The notes below the pieces were generated by a model that had not been told where the DNA came from, did no database searches, and worked only from the letters and a program-made list of their open reading frames with translations. Positions 27,332 to 36,542 of a DNA stretch of 64,000 nt are shown here, one piece after another. Origin of the DNA: Mycolicibacterium hodleri (GTDB taxonomy: Bacteria; Actinomycetota; Actinomycetes; Mycobacteriales; Mycobacteriaceae); contig NZ_JACKTL010000026.1 of NCBI RefSeq assembly GCF_025822245.1, forward strand, positions 186,001-250,000. Reading direction: 5' to 3'. How positions within the stretch are numbered: position 1 is the stretch's first letter; the number at the start of each line of letters is the position of its first letter. A program made the translations under genes and the position numbers.

Positions 27332-30300
27332 ATGCCCGCCCCACGCACCGCACCGACGTCCACCGTGCTGACCGATCTCGGTCTCCGCGGCACCGTGCGC
27401 ATGGTCGGCGGGCCCGGGACGGGGAAGACGTCGCTTCTCGTCGACGCCGCCGCGGCGCGCATCGCGGCGGGCGTCGCGCCGGAATCCGTTCTGTTGCTCA
27501 CGAGTTCGGCACGGCTCAGCGCCACGGCCCGTGCCCTGGTCACGGCCGCGCTGCTCGAGAACGGCCCGGCGGCGGTGCGCGAGCCCATGGTGCGCACCAT
27601 TCACTCCTACGCCTTCGCGGTCCTGCGGATGGGGGCCCAGCGTAACGGTGACCCGCCACCGCGGCTGGTCACCAGTGCCGAGCAGGACGGCATCATCCGT
27701 GAGCTGCTCGCAGGTGACCTCGAGGACGGTCCCGACGCCTCGGTGAGGTGGCCACGCCACCTCGTGCCCGCCCTGGGCACCGTGGGTTTCGCCAACGAGC
27801 TGCGGGACCTGCTGGCGCGATGCACCGAACGGGGCGTGGAACCGGCTGCGCTACAACGCATCGGTCGGCGCGCGGGCCGCCCGGAGTGGGTGGCGGCCGG
27901 CCAGTTCGCGCAGGTCTACGAGCAGGTGATGCTGTTGCGGTCCGCGGTCGGCATGGCGGCCCCGCAGGCCACGGTGCCGGCGTTGGGGGCAGCCGAGCTG
28001 GTCGGCGCCGCCCTCGACGCCTTCGCCGCCGACCCCGCGTTGTTGGCGGCCGAGCGCACCAGGATTCGGCTGCTCCTGGTCGACGACGCGCAGAACCTCG
28101 ACCCGCAGGCCGCTTTGCTGGTGCGGGTATTGGCGGGCGGCGCCGAACTCGCCGTCATCGCAGGCGATCCGAACGAGTCGGTCTTCGGCTACCGCGGCGC
28201 CGACCCGGCCCTGCTCGGTGCCGCCGGGGACCATCCGACGATCGTGCTCGGCGAGTCGCACCGATGCGCCGCCGCCGTGGCCCGCGCCGTGACGGGCATC
28301 GCGAGTCGGTTGCCCGGGGTCGACGCCGCCCGGCAGCTGATCTCGGCCGACGACCGGGTGGGGTCGGTGGCGGTGCGGATCGCCGCCTCGGAGCGCGCCG
28401 AGGCCGCGGTGATCGCCGACGCGCTGCGCCGGGCCCATCTCGTCGACGGCGTGCCGTGGTCGCAGATGGCGGTCGTGGTCAGGTCAGTACCCCGCGCGGG
28501 TGCGGGGCTGGCGCGTGCCTTGACCGTGGCGGGCGTACCCGTCGCGCAGCAGGCGTCGACGGGCCCGCTGGCCGAGATGCCAGCCGTCGCAGCGCTGCTC
28601 GCGGTGCTCGACGTGGTCTCTGACGGCCTGGACGGCGAGCGCGCGCTGGCGCTGCTGACCGGCCCGATCGGCCGGGTGGACCCGGTGTCGCTGCGCCAAC
28701 TCCGCCGCACGCTGCGTCGCCTGGACCCGGGTGACGTCTCGCGGGACTTCGCCGACCTGCTCGTCGACGCCCTCGACCCGCGCCGCCCCGTCCCGGGCGA
28801 CGTGCCCGACCAGTTGGCCAGGGCGCTGAAGCTGGTGCGCAAGGTGTTGGCCGCCGCCAGCCGCAGCCAGGCCGACGGGCTCGACCCCCGGTTCACGCTG
28901 TGGCAGGCATGGCATCAGACCGGTCTGCAGCGACGGTGGCTGGCGGCCGCCGAGCGGTCCGGCACCGCGGGGATCCAGGCCGGCCGGGACCTCGACGCCG
29001 TGACCGCGCTGTTCGACGTGGCGGAACGGTACGTCACCCACACGACCGGGGCCTCGCTGACGGGATTCGTCGACCACGTGCGGTCGATGGTGCTGCCCGT
29101 CGGCGGTGGCGAATCGGTCGCCGGCGACGCGGTGGCGGTGCTGTCGGCACACGCCTCACTGGGCCGGGAGTGGGAGTTCGTGGTCATCGCGGGTCTGCAG
29201 GAAGGCTTGTGGCCCAACGTGGTTCCACGTGGGGGAGTGCTGGGTACCCAGCAGCTCGTCGACGTCCTCGACGGGATCGTCGACGGCACGTCCACCAGAG
29301 CGCCGCTGCTCGCCGAGGAGCGCAGGCTGCTGGTCGCCGCGCTCGGCCGGGCGCGTGCACGGGTCTTGGTCACCGCGGTCGACGGCGACGAGGGCGACGA
29401 CGCCCTGATGCCGTCGCCGTTCTGTGACGAGCTCGCGGCGCTGGCGACCGAGCCGCCCGATCGAGACGCCGAGCCGGTTCGCGCCCCTCGCGTCCTGGCG
29501 CCCGCCGCGGTCGTCGGCAGGCTGCGCGCCGTGGTGTGCGCACCGCACGGGGTCGTGACCGACGACGTCCGTGACTGTGCGGCACGGCAATTGGCCCGAT
29601 TGGCCGCGGCGGGCGTCCCGGGTGCGGACCCGGTCCACTGGTACGCCAGTACGGCCGTGTCGACCGATGGGCCCCTGTGGGACGGCGACGAGCACGTCGT
29701 GACGCTGTCCCCGTCGACGCTGCAGACGCTGTCGGACTGCCCGCTGCGGTGGTTGCTCGAGCGCCACGGCGGCAACGACGGACGCGACGTCCGCTCGGCT
29801 CTCGGCACGCTGGTGCACGCATTGGTGTCCGACGGTGAGAAGACGGAGGGCCAGATGCTGGCGCAGCTCGAATCGGTGTGGGAAGAGCTTCCCTTCGACG
29901 CCGCGTGGTTCGCGGCCAACGAGTTGGACCGCCACCGGACGATGCTGACGGCATTCCTCGAGTGGCGGGCCCAGACCCGGCACGAACTCACCGAGGTGGG
30001 CACCGAGGTGGAGGTTGAGGGAGTCGTCGCGTCGGCCGGGGGTGACCAGCCCGGCGTGCGGGTCCGCGGGCGGGTCGACAGGCTTGAGCGCGACGCCGAG
30101 GGCAGACTCGTCGTCGTCGACGTCAAGACCGGCAAGAGTCCGGTCAGCAAGGACGACGCGCAGCAGCATGCCCAGCTCGCCATGTATCAGCTGGCGATCG
30201 CGGAAGGTGTTCTGCCGCAGGGTGACCAGGCCGGCGGTGGGCGACTGGTCTACCTCGGCAAGATCGGCGTGGCCGGCGCCACCGAACGCGACCAGAATCC

Positions 30301-30460
30301 GATGACCGCCGACGGGCGTGACGAGTGGCGCGAGCGCGTCCAGCAGGCCGCCGGTGCGACGAAGGGACCGGAGTTCGTGGCGCGCGTCAACGACGGCTGT
30401 GCACACTGCCCGGTGCGGGCGACGTGTCCCGCGCAAGCGGCGCTGGGTGGGCGACAGTGA
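27332..30460 (+). CDS. adnA: Helicase-nuclease subunit AdnA
   Basis: A 1042-residue subunit of the mycobacterial double-strand-break resecting machine AdnAB (Rv3202c). The N-terminal UvrD-like motor has Walker A GGPGTGKTS but an altered Walker B (LLVDDAQNLDPQ, DDAQ where DExQ is usual), which fits knowledge that AdnB is the main motor. The C-terminal RecB-like nuclease has GRVDRLERD and VVDVKTGKS. Four cysteines (LSDCPLRW, then CAHCPVRATC) form an AddB-like iron-sulfur clasp around it. The ATG at 27332 is chosen. The stop overlaps the adnB GTG by 4 bp. Confidence 0.95.
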   Translation: MPAPRTAPTSTVLTDLGLRGTVRMVGGPGTGKTSLLVDAAAARIAAGVAPESVLLLTSSARLSATARALVTAALLENGPAAVREPMVRTIHSYAFAVLRMGAQRNGDPPPRLVTSAEQDGIIRELLAGDLEDGPDASVRWPRHLVPALGTVGFANELRDLLARCTERGVEPAALQRIGRRAGRPEWVAAGQFAQVYEQVMLLRSAVGMAAPQATVPALGAAELVGAALDAFAADPALLAAERTRIRLLLVDDAQNLDPQAALLVRVLAGGAELAVIAGDPNESVFGYRGADPALLGAAGDHPTIVLGESHRCAAAVARAVTGIASRLPGVDAARQLISADDRVGSVAVRIAASERAEAAVIADALRRAHLVDGVPWSQMAVVVRSVPRAGAGLARALTVAGVPVAQQASTGPLAEMPAVAALLAVLDVVSDGLDGERALALLTGPIGRVDPVSLRQLRRTLRRLDPGDVSRDFADLLVDALDPRRPVPGDVPDQLARALKLVRKVLAAASRSQADGLDPRFTLWQAWHQTGLQRRWLAAAERSGTAGIQAGRDLDAVTALFDVAERYVTHTTGASLTGFVDHVRSMVLPVGGGESVAGDAVAVLSAHASLGREWEFVVIAGLQEGLWPNVVPRGGVLGTQQLVDVLDGIVDGTSTRAPLLAEERRLLVAALGRARARVLVTAVDGDEGDDALMPSPFCDELAALATEPPDRDAEPVRAPRVLAPAAVVGRLRAVVCAPHGVVTDDVRDCAARQLARLAAAGVPGADPVHWYASTAVSTDGPLWDGDEHVVTLSPSTLQTLSDCPLRWLLERHGGNDGRDVRSALGTLVHALVSDGEKTEGQMLAQLESVWEELPFDAAWFAANELDRHRTMLTAFLEWRAQTRHELTEVGTEVEVEGVVASAGGDQPGVRVRGRVDRLERDAEGRLVVVDVKTGKSPVSKDDAQQHAQLAMYQLAIAEGVLPQGDQAGGGRLVYLGKIGVAGATERDQNPMTADGRDEWRERVQQAAGATKGPEFVARVNDGCAHCPVRATCPAQAALGGRQ

Positions 30461-33400
30461 CCGCTCGGTACAGCCCGGCCGAATTGGCCGACGCCCTCGG
30501 CATCTTCGCGCCCACCGAGGAACAGGCCGCCGTGATCGCGGCGCCCCCCGGCCCTCTGGTGGTGATTGCCGGTGCGGGGGCGGGCAAGACCGAGACGATG
30601 GCCGCCCGCGTCGTCTGGCTCGTCGCCAACGGGTACGCGCGTCCCGGCGAGGTCCTCGGGTTGACGTTCACCCGAAAGGCGGCCGGGCAGCTGCTGCGCC
30701 GGGTCCGCACCCGACTGGCGCGGCTCGCGGGCGCGGGTCTGGTACCCGGCGAACGGGCCGAGGTCGACGAGCATCCGGCCATCGGCACGTACCACGCCTT
30801 CGCGGGGACGTTGCTGCGCGAGCACGGGCTGCTGCTGCCGGTGGAGCCGTCGACCCGTCTGATCGGTGCAACCGAGCTGTGGCAGTTGGCCTTTCGCGTC
30901 GTCTGCGACCACCCCGCACTCGACACCGAGAAGTCCCCGGCCACCGTCACCGGGATGGTGCTGCGGCTGGCCGGCCAGCTGGCCGAACACCTCGTCGACA
31001 CCGACCAGCTGCGTGACACCCACGTCGAGCTGGAGCGGTTGGTGCACACCCTGCCGGCCGGGCCACGCCAGCGCGACACGGGTCCCAACCAATCGCTGTT
31101 GAAGCTTCTGACCGTGCAGGCCGAACGCACCGAGCTGGTGCCCATGATCGACGCGCTGCACGAACGGATGCGCGCGGAGAACGTGATGGACTTTGGCATG
31201 CAGATGGCCGCGGCGGCCCGCCTGGCCGCGACGTTTCCCCGAGTCGGCGAGCAGCTGCGTCAGCGCTACCGAGTGGTGCTGCTCGACGAGTATCAAGACA
31301 CCGGTCACGCTCAGCGGGTGGCCCTGTCGGCGTTGTTCGGGGGCGGCGTCGACGACGAGCTTGCCCTCACGGCGGTGGGGGACCCGATCCAGTCGATCTA
31401 CGGCTGGCGTGGCGCGTCGGCGACCAACCTGCCACGGTTCACCACCGACTTCTGCCTCTCCGACGGCACGCCCGCGCCGACGCTGGAGCTGCGCACCAGC
31501 TGGCGCAATCCGCCGAGCGCGTTGCACCTGGCCAACGCTGTCTCGATGGAGGCGCGGCGCCGATCGGTGGCCGTCCGCGAGCTGCTGCCCCGCCCGGGCG
31601 CGCAGGCCGGCACCGTGCGGTGCGCGCTGCTGAGTGACGTGAGCGTCGAACGGGACTGGCTGGCAGACCAATTGGCCGAGGTCTACCACGGCGCCGTCGA
31701 CTCCGGTGCCGACGTTCCGACCACGGCGGTGCTGGTGCGCCGCAACGCCGACGCCGCCCCCGTCGCCGACGCACTCACCGCGCGCGGCGTGCCGGTCGAG
31801 GTCGTCGGAGTGTCGGGTCTGCTGTCGGTGCCCGAGGTGGCGGACGTGGTCGCGATGCTGCGGCTGGCCGCGGATCCCACCGCCGGTTCGGCGGCGATCC
31901 GCGTGGTCACGGGTCCGCGCTGGCGGTTGGGCGCCGCCGACGTCACCGCGCTGTGGCGTCGGGCGGTGGAACTCGACTCCGCGAGCAAGGGCACCGTCGA
32001 CCGGTCCTCGACGACGCACATCGTCGCCTCCGCGAGTCCGGACGCGGACACCGCGTGTCTGGCCGACGCGATCTGCGATCCAGGCCATCAGGACCGCTAT
32101 TCGCCGGTGGGCTACGGCCGGATCGTCGCGCTGTGCCGTGAGCTGACCGCGTTGCGGGCGCAACTGCACCACCCGCTGCCCGATCTGATCGCCGAGATCC
32201 GGTGGATGCTGGGCGTCGACGCCGAAGTTCGTGCGGCGCAAACCGTCTCGGCGGGGTGGTCCGGCACCGAACACCTCGACGCGTTCTCCGACGTCGTCGC
32301 CGAGTTCGCCGCGCGCCCCTCGGCGTCGGTGGCCGGGCTGCTCGCGTTCCTCGACGCCGCGATGGAGGTGGAGAACGGGCTGGCCCCCGCGGAGCTCACG
32401 GTGTCGAAGGACCGGGTCCAGATCTTGACCGTGCACGCCGCCAAGGGCCTGGAGTGGCAGGTCGTCGCGGTGCCGCACCTGAGCGCCCGGGTGTTCCCGT
32501 CGTCGGGATCCGCCCGCACCTGGCTCAGCGACGCCGGCGACCTTCCGCCGCTGCTGCGCGGCGACCGCGCCGAGGTCTCCGAACACGGCGTACCCGTGCT
32601 CGACACCTCGGACGTCAACGATCGAAAGGCGTTGTCCGACAAGGTCACCGCTCACCGCAAGACGCTCGACCAGCGCCGGATCGACGAGGAGCGCCGACTG
32701 CTGTACGTGGCGCTGACCCGCGCCGAGGACACCCTGCTGCTGTCCGGTCATCACTGGGGGGCGACGGAGTCGAAGCCGCGCGGTCCGTCGGACTTCCTGC
32801 TCGAGATCAAGGACGTGATCGACCGGGCCTCAGCGGCAGGGGACCCCTGCGGAGTCGTCGAACAGTGGGCGCCGGCTCCCGCCGACGGTGAGTCGAACCC
32901 GTTGCGGGACAACGTTCTGGAACGCATCTGGCCCGTCGATCCGGCCGGCGCCGAGCGCGGCGTCGTAGACCGTGGCGTCGAACTCGTCCGGCGGGCCATG
33001 GCCGTGGCGCCGTCGGACGACCCCGAGCCGGCCGACCCCGACGGGTGGGTCGCCGACGTCGACGCCCTGATCGCCGAGCGCGAGTTGGCACTGGTACGGC
33101 CCGCACCGGTGCTGCCGGTGCAGCTCTCGGTGAGCGCACTGGTGGACCTCGGACGCGATCCCGACGGGGCGCTGAGCCGGCTGCAGCGTCGGGTGCCGGT
33201 ACGCCCGGATCCGCACGCGTTGCTCGGCACGGCGTTCCACGACTGGGTGCAGCGGTTCTTCCACGCCGAGCGGCTGTTCGACCTCGAGGACCTGCCGGGT
33301 GCGGTCGACGGCGAGTTGGGTCTGTCGGAGGCGGAGCAACTTGCCGAACTTCAGGAGGCCTTCGCGGTGTCGCCGTGGGCGTCGAGGACGCCGGTCGACG

Positions 33401-33732
33401 TCGAGGTGCCGTTCGACATGGTCATCGGTGGCACGGTAATCCGCGGCCGGATCGACGCGGTGTTCGCCGACGACGACGGTGGGGTGACGGTGGTGGACTG
33501 GAAGACCGGCGATCCGCCGGCGAGCGAGGAGGCGTTGCAGCAGAACGCCGTTCAACTCGCCGTGTACCGGCTGGCGTGGGCGGCGACGGCCGGGGTGTCA
33601 CCCGAGTCGGTGCGGACGGCATTCCACTACGTGCGGAGCGGGCGCACGGTGACGCCCGACGCCCTGCCCGACGCCGACGAGTTGGCCGGGCTGCTCGGGG
33701 CCGCTAGCGAGGCGCGGTGCGGTACACCTTGA
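30457..33732 (+). CDS. adnB: Helicase-nuclease subunit AdnB
   Basis: A 1091-residue partner of AdnA (Rv3201c). The motor is complete: AGAGAGKTETMAAR (I), LTFTRKAAGQL (Ia), LLDEYQDTGHAQ (II), GDPIQSIYGWRGA (III), [12 protein letters not shown] (V) and VALTRAEDTLLLSG (VI). The C-terminal nuclease contains GRIDAVFAD and VVDWKTGDPP, with the downstream QLAVYRLAW motif. There is no iron-sulfur cysteine set in this subunit. The GTG at 30457 overlaps the adnA stop, so the subunits are made in equal amounts. The 3' end overlaps the convergent DoxX gene by 29 bp. Confidence 0.96.
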   Translation: MTARYSPAELADALGIFAPTEEQAAVIAAPPGPLVVIAGAGAGKTETMAARVVWLVANGYARPGEVLGLTFTRKAAGQLLRRVRTRLARLAGAGLVPGERAEVDEHPAIGTYHAFAGTLLREHGLLLPVEPSTRLIGATELWQLAFRVVCDHPALDTEKSPATVTGMVLRLAGQLAEHLVDTDQLRDTHVELERLVHTLPAGPRQRDTGPNQSLLKLLTVQAERTELVPMIDALHERMRAENVMDFGMQMAAAARLAATFPRVGEQLRQRYRVVLLDEYQDTGHAQRVALSALFGGGVDDELALTAVGDPIQSIYGWRGASATNLPRFTTDFCLSDGTPAPTLELRTSWRNPPSALHLANAVSMEARRRSVAVRELLPRPGAQAGTVRCALLSDVSVERDWLADQLAEVYHGAVDSGADVPTTAVLVRRNADAAPVADALTARGVPVEVVGVSGLLSVPEVADVVAMLRLAADPTAGSAAIRVVTGPRWRLGAADVTALWRRAVELDSASKGTVDRSSTTHIVASASPDADTACLADAICDPGHQDRYSPVGYGRIVALCRELTALRAQLHHPLPDLIAEIRWMLGVDAEVRAAQTVSAGWSGTEHLDAFSDVVAEFAARPSASVAGLLAFLDAAMEVENGLAPAELTVSKDRVQILTVHAAKGLEWQVVAVPHLSARVFPSSGSARTWLSDAGDLPPLLRGDRAEVSEHGVPVLDTSDVNDRKALSDKVTAHRKTLDQRRIDEERRLLYVALTRAEDTLLLSGHHWGATESKPRGPSDFLLEIKDVIDRASAAGDPCGVVEQWAPAPADGESNPLRDNVLERIWPVDPAGAERGVVDRGVELVRRAMAVAPSDDPEPADPDGWVADVDALIAERELALVRPAPVLPVQLSVSALVDLGRDPDGALSRLQRRVPVRPDPHALLGTAFHDWVQRFFHAERLFDLEDLPGAVDGELGLSEAEQLAELQEAFAVSPWASRTPVDVEVPFDMVIGGTVIRGRIDAVFADDDGGVTVVDWKTGDPPASEEALQQNAVQLAVYRLAWAATAGVSPESVRTAFHYVRSGRTVTPDALPDADELAGLLGAASEARCGTP

Positions 33733-34105
33733 GCGCCTGGGTGATCATGGGGATCTGCAGCGGCAGGCGGGCGATGGTGCCGATCCGGGCGGGCCAGCCC
33801 TTGTTCCACAGCACGCGCACGGAGTTGACGTTCGCGGGGAACACTCCGACGTAGAGCGCCACGGCGGCGACCGCGCCGAGGCGACGCGTGCGCGGGGCGA
33901 TCAGCAGGGCGCCCGTGGTGGCCTCGGCGACACCGGAGGCCAACGTGTAGAACCGTGCGCTGCCCGGTAATTCCGCCGGCACGATCATGTCGAACGGCTT
34001 GGGCGCGACGAAGTGCAGCACGCCCATGCCGATCAGCATCGCCCCCATTCGCTGGGCCGTGACCTGGCTTGGTGCGTTCTCGGATGCTGCGGTGAGGGAG
34101 CTCAT
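33704..34105 (-). CDS. DoxX-like membrane protein
   Basis: A 133-residue membrane protein with about four helices: MGAMLIGMGVLHFVAP, FYTLASGVAEATTGALLIAP, LGAVAAVALYVGVFPANV and IGTIARLPLQIPMITQAL. The pattern matches the DoxX/SURF4-like family of small redox-associated membrane proteins, with no catalytic residues visible. The ATG at 34105 lies 46 bp from the divergent kch start. The 3' end runs 29 bp into adnB. Function is unknown. Confidence 0.85.
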   Translation of the reverse strand: MSSLTAASENAPSQVTAQRMGAMLIGMGVLHFVAPKPFDMIVPAELPGSARFYTLASGVAEATTGALLIAPRTRRLGAVAAVALYVGVFPANVNSVRVLWNKGWPARIGTIARLPLQIPMITQALKVYRTAPR

Positions 34106-34150
34106 GGTTACATTGTGCTGTGCGGCGAGTTGGGCGGATGACGGGCCCTC

Positions 34151-35230
34151 GTGGCCAAGGGTAGGTTGCGGCGCCGGATGGAGGCGCTCGATCAGACGTT
34201 GACCACTCAGCCCGACCACGCGTTGGTCGGGACGCTGCGCATCCCCGAGCAGCCGGTGAGCCCGGCCCGCAAGATCGCGATGCGGGTGCTCTACGCGCTG
34301 CTGGCACTGTTCGCAGCGGTGCTGATCGTCTATCTGGACCGCGACGGCTACCGCGACGTGCAGGACAACCAGCTCTCGTTCCTGGATTGTCTGTACTACG
34401 CGACGGTGTCGCTGTCGACCACCGGCTACGGCGACATCACCCCGTTCACGCCGTCGGCCCGCCTCATCAACGTGCTGGTCATCACGCCGTTGCGCGTCGC
34501 CTTCCTGATCGTGTTGATCGGTACCACCGTGGAAACCCTGACGGAGGCTTCGCGTCAGACCCTCAAGATTCAGCAATGGAGGAGAAGAGTGCGCGACCAC
34601 ATCGTCGTCGTCGGCTACGGCACCAAGGGCAAGACGGCCGTCTCGGCCATGATCGGCGACGGCGCCAAGAGCGGTGAGATCGTGGTCGTCGACACCGACC
34701 GCGCCGCACTCGACCGTGCGGACAAGGCCGGGCTGGTGACCATGCACGGCGACGCCAACCGCGCCGACGTGCTCCGCCTCGCCGGAGCCCAGCACGCCAA
34801 GGCCATCGTCGTCGCCACCAACAGCGACCCCACCGCCGTACTCGTCACGCTGACCGCCCGCGAGCTCGCGCCCAAGGCCAAGATCATCGCCTCGATCCGG
34901 GAGTCGGAGAACCAGCATCTGCTCCTCCAGTCGGGGGCGGATTCGGTGGTGGTGTCCTCCGAGACTGCCGGTCGACTGCTCGGCATGGCGGCCAACACCC
35001 CGACGGTGGTGGAGCTCATCGAGGATCTGCTGACCCCCGACGCCGGGTTTGCCATCGCCGAACGCGACGTGACCGCCAAGGAGGTCGGCGGTTCCGCGCG
35101 GCACCTGTCCGACATCGTGCTCGGGGTGGTGCGCGAGGGCAATCTGGTGCGCGTCGACGCACCGGGAGCCGACGCGATGGAGCTCGGCGACCGCTTGCTC
35201 TACATCCGCAACGCGGACTCGGACCGATGA
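34151..35230 (+). CDS. Potassium channel with RCK domain
   Basis: A 359-residue single-subunit K+ channel (Rv3200c type). TM1 is MRVLYALLALFAAVLIVYL (about 44-62), the selectivity filter TTGYGD is residues 90-95, and TM2 is VLVITPLRVAFLIVLIGTTV. The cytoplasmic RCK (TrkA-N) domain has VVVGYGTKGKTA and IVVVDTDRAALD, the Rossmann dinucleotide site. A C-terminal TrkA-C segment follows. The GTG at 34151 is chosen. The stop overlaps the nudC ATG (ATGA), so a K+ channel and an NADH hydrolase are co-translated, which is notable as RCK domains bind nucleotides. Confidence 0.93.
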   Translation: MAKGRLRRRMEALDQTLTTQPDHALVGTLRIPEQPVSPARKIAMRVLYALLALFAAVLIVYLDRDGYRDVQDNQLSFLDCLYYATVSLSTTGYGDITPFTPSARLINVLVITPLRVAFLIVLIGTTVETLTEASRQTLKIQQWRRRVRDHIVVVGYGTKGKTAVSAMIGDGAKSGEIVVVDTDRAALDRADKAGLVTMHGDANRADVLRLAGAQHAKAIVVATNSDPTAVLVTLTARELAPKAKIIASIRESENQHLLLQSGADSVVVSSETAGRLLGMAANTPTVVELIEDLLTPDAGFAIAERDVTAKEVGGSARHLSDIVLGVVREGNLVRVDAPGADAMELGDRLLYIRNADSDR

Positions 35231-36162
35231 CCGGTCCCGGCGCGTTCACCCTGCGCAACGTCCCCCTGCTGTCACGTGTCGGTGCCGACCGCGCCGACGA
35301 ACTCCGGACCGACGTCGACGCCGCGCTGGCCGGGTGGAGCGACGCGCTGTTGTTGAAGGTCGACCGACGCAATCAGGTGCTGATCTCCGGCGGTCGGGTG
35401 GTTCTGGGCAGCGCTGCGAAGTACTCGCCGACGCCGGACGAGCACGCGGTGTTCCTGGGCCGGATGCCGGACGGCAGACACGTGTGGGCGGTGCGCGGCG
35501 CGCTCGACGGGCCGGAGGATCCACACGCCGAATCGGAGGTCCTCGACCTGCGCCGCGCGGGTGCCGTCTTCGACGACGTCAGCGCACAGCTGGTCGCCAC
35601 CGCCACCGCGCTTCTCAACTGGCACGACAGTGCGCGCTTCAGCGCGGCCGACGGCTCGCCCACGAAGAGCCACAAGGCGGGGTGGGCGAGGGTCGACCCG
35701 GTCACGGGCCGCGAGGAGTTCCCGCGGATGGACCCCGCGGTCATCTGCCTGATCCACGACGGTCACGACCGTGCAGTGCTGGCGCGCCAGACCGTGTGGC
35801 CGGAGCGGCTCTTCTCGCTCATCGCCGGGTTCGTGGAAGCGGGCGAGTCGTTCGAACAGTGCGTGGTGCGCGAGGTGGCCGAGGAGATCGGCCTGACCGT
35901 CACCGACGTGACCTACCTGGGCAGTCAGCCGTGGCCGTTCCCGCGCTCGCTGATGGTCGGCTTCCACGCGATCGGCGATCCGGAGCAGGAGTTCGTGTTC
36001 AGCGACGGAGAAATCGCCGAGGCGGGGTGGTTCACCCGCTCGGAGGTCCAAGCCGCCCTGGCCGACGGCGACTGGAGCAGCGACTCACCGTCGCGGCTGC
36101 TGCTGCCGGGCTCGATCTCGATTGCCCGGGAGATCATCGAATCCTGGGCGTTCAGCCCTTAG
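35227..36162 (+). CDS. nudC: NAD(H) pyrophosphatase NudC
   Basis: A 311-residue Nudix hydrolase acting on NADH, deaminated NAD and NAD-capped RNA (family knowledge). The Nudix box is GFVEAGESFEQCVVREVAEEIG, and the NudC-specific downstream motif SQPWPFPRS is present. The zinc-ribbon cysteines of E. coli NudC are absent: the corresponding stretch reads NWHDSARFSAADGSPTK, and the only cysteines are in VICLIHD and FEQCVV. Its ATG overlaps the channel stop by 4 bp. Confidence 0.93.
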   Translation: MTGPGAFTLRNVPLLSRVGADRADELRTDVDAALAGWSDALLLKVDRRNQVLISGGRVVLGSAAKYSPTPDEHAVFLGRMPDGRHVWAVRGALDGPEDPHAESEVLDLRRAGAVFDDVSAQLVATATALLNWHDSARFSAADGSPTKSHKAGWARVDPVTGREEFPRMDPAVICLIHDGHDRAVLARQTVWPERLFSLIAGFVEAGESFEQCVVREVAEEIGLTVTDVTYLGSQPWPFPRSLMVGFHAIGDPEQEFVFSDGEIAEAGWFTRSEVQAALADGDWSSDSPSRLLLPGSISIAREIIESWAFSP

Positions 36163-36184
36163 ACACAGGCGCTCGCGGCGCAAC

Positions 36185-36436
36185 TCAGCTGGCGAGCTTG
36201 GCCTGGACCTGCTTGAGGCTGGGGTTGGTCAGCGTGGAGCCGTCGGCGAACTTCACCGTCGGGACGACGTGGTTGCCCCCGTTGACCGAGCCGACGAACT
36301 CGGCGGCGCTGGGATCGGCCTCGATGTCGACTTCCGCGTACCCGATGCCGGCCGACTTCAGGGCGGTCTTGAGCCGGGCGCAGTAGCCGCACCAGGTCGT
36401 CGAGTACATGGTCAGCTGCGCGTCTTTACCTGTCAT
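36185..36436 (-). CDS. mrx1: Mycoredoxin-1
   Basis: An 83-residue glutaredoxin-fold mycoredoxin (Rv3198A) that reduces mycothiol mixed disulfides. The active site is [11 protein letters not shown]; the cis-Pro motif is [11 protein letters not shown] and the thiol-binding GG-type turn SVNGGN. The ATG at 36436 gives the family length. It lies convergent with nudC (23 bp apart) and divergent from uvrD2. Confidence 0.95.
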   Translation of the reverse strand: MTGKDAQLTMYSTTWCGYCARLKTALKSAGIGYAEVDIEADPSAAEFVGSVNGGNHVVPTVKFADGSTLTNPSLKQVQAKLAS

Positions 36437-36542
36437 AGCGGTCTCAACGTTACGGAAGCCCCGCCTATTGCACCAACCTGGGCGGTGGCGCCCGGGGATG
36501 TCGGAGCAGCGCGTGTCACCGGTGCCTGACAGGATGGAGGCC

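Noticed and set aside
30250..32754. 834-codon open frame antisense to adnAB
   Set aside because: Arg/Gly/Gln-rich shadow frame of a GC-rich gene; no family similarity, while adnA/adnB are clear on the other strand.
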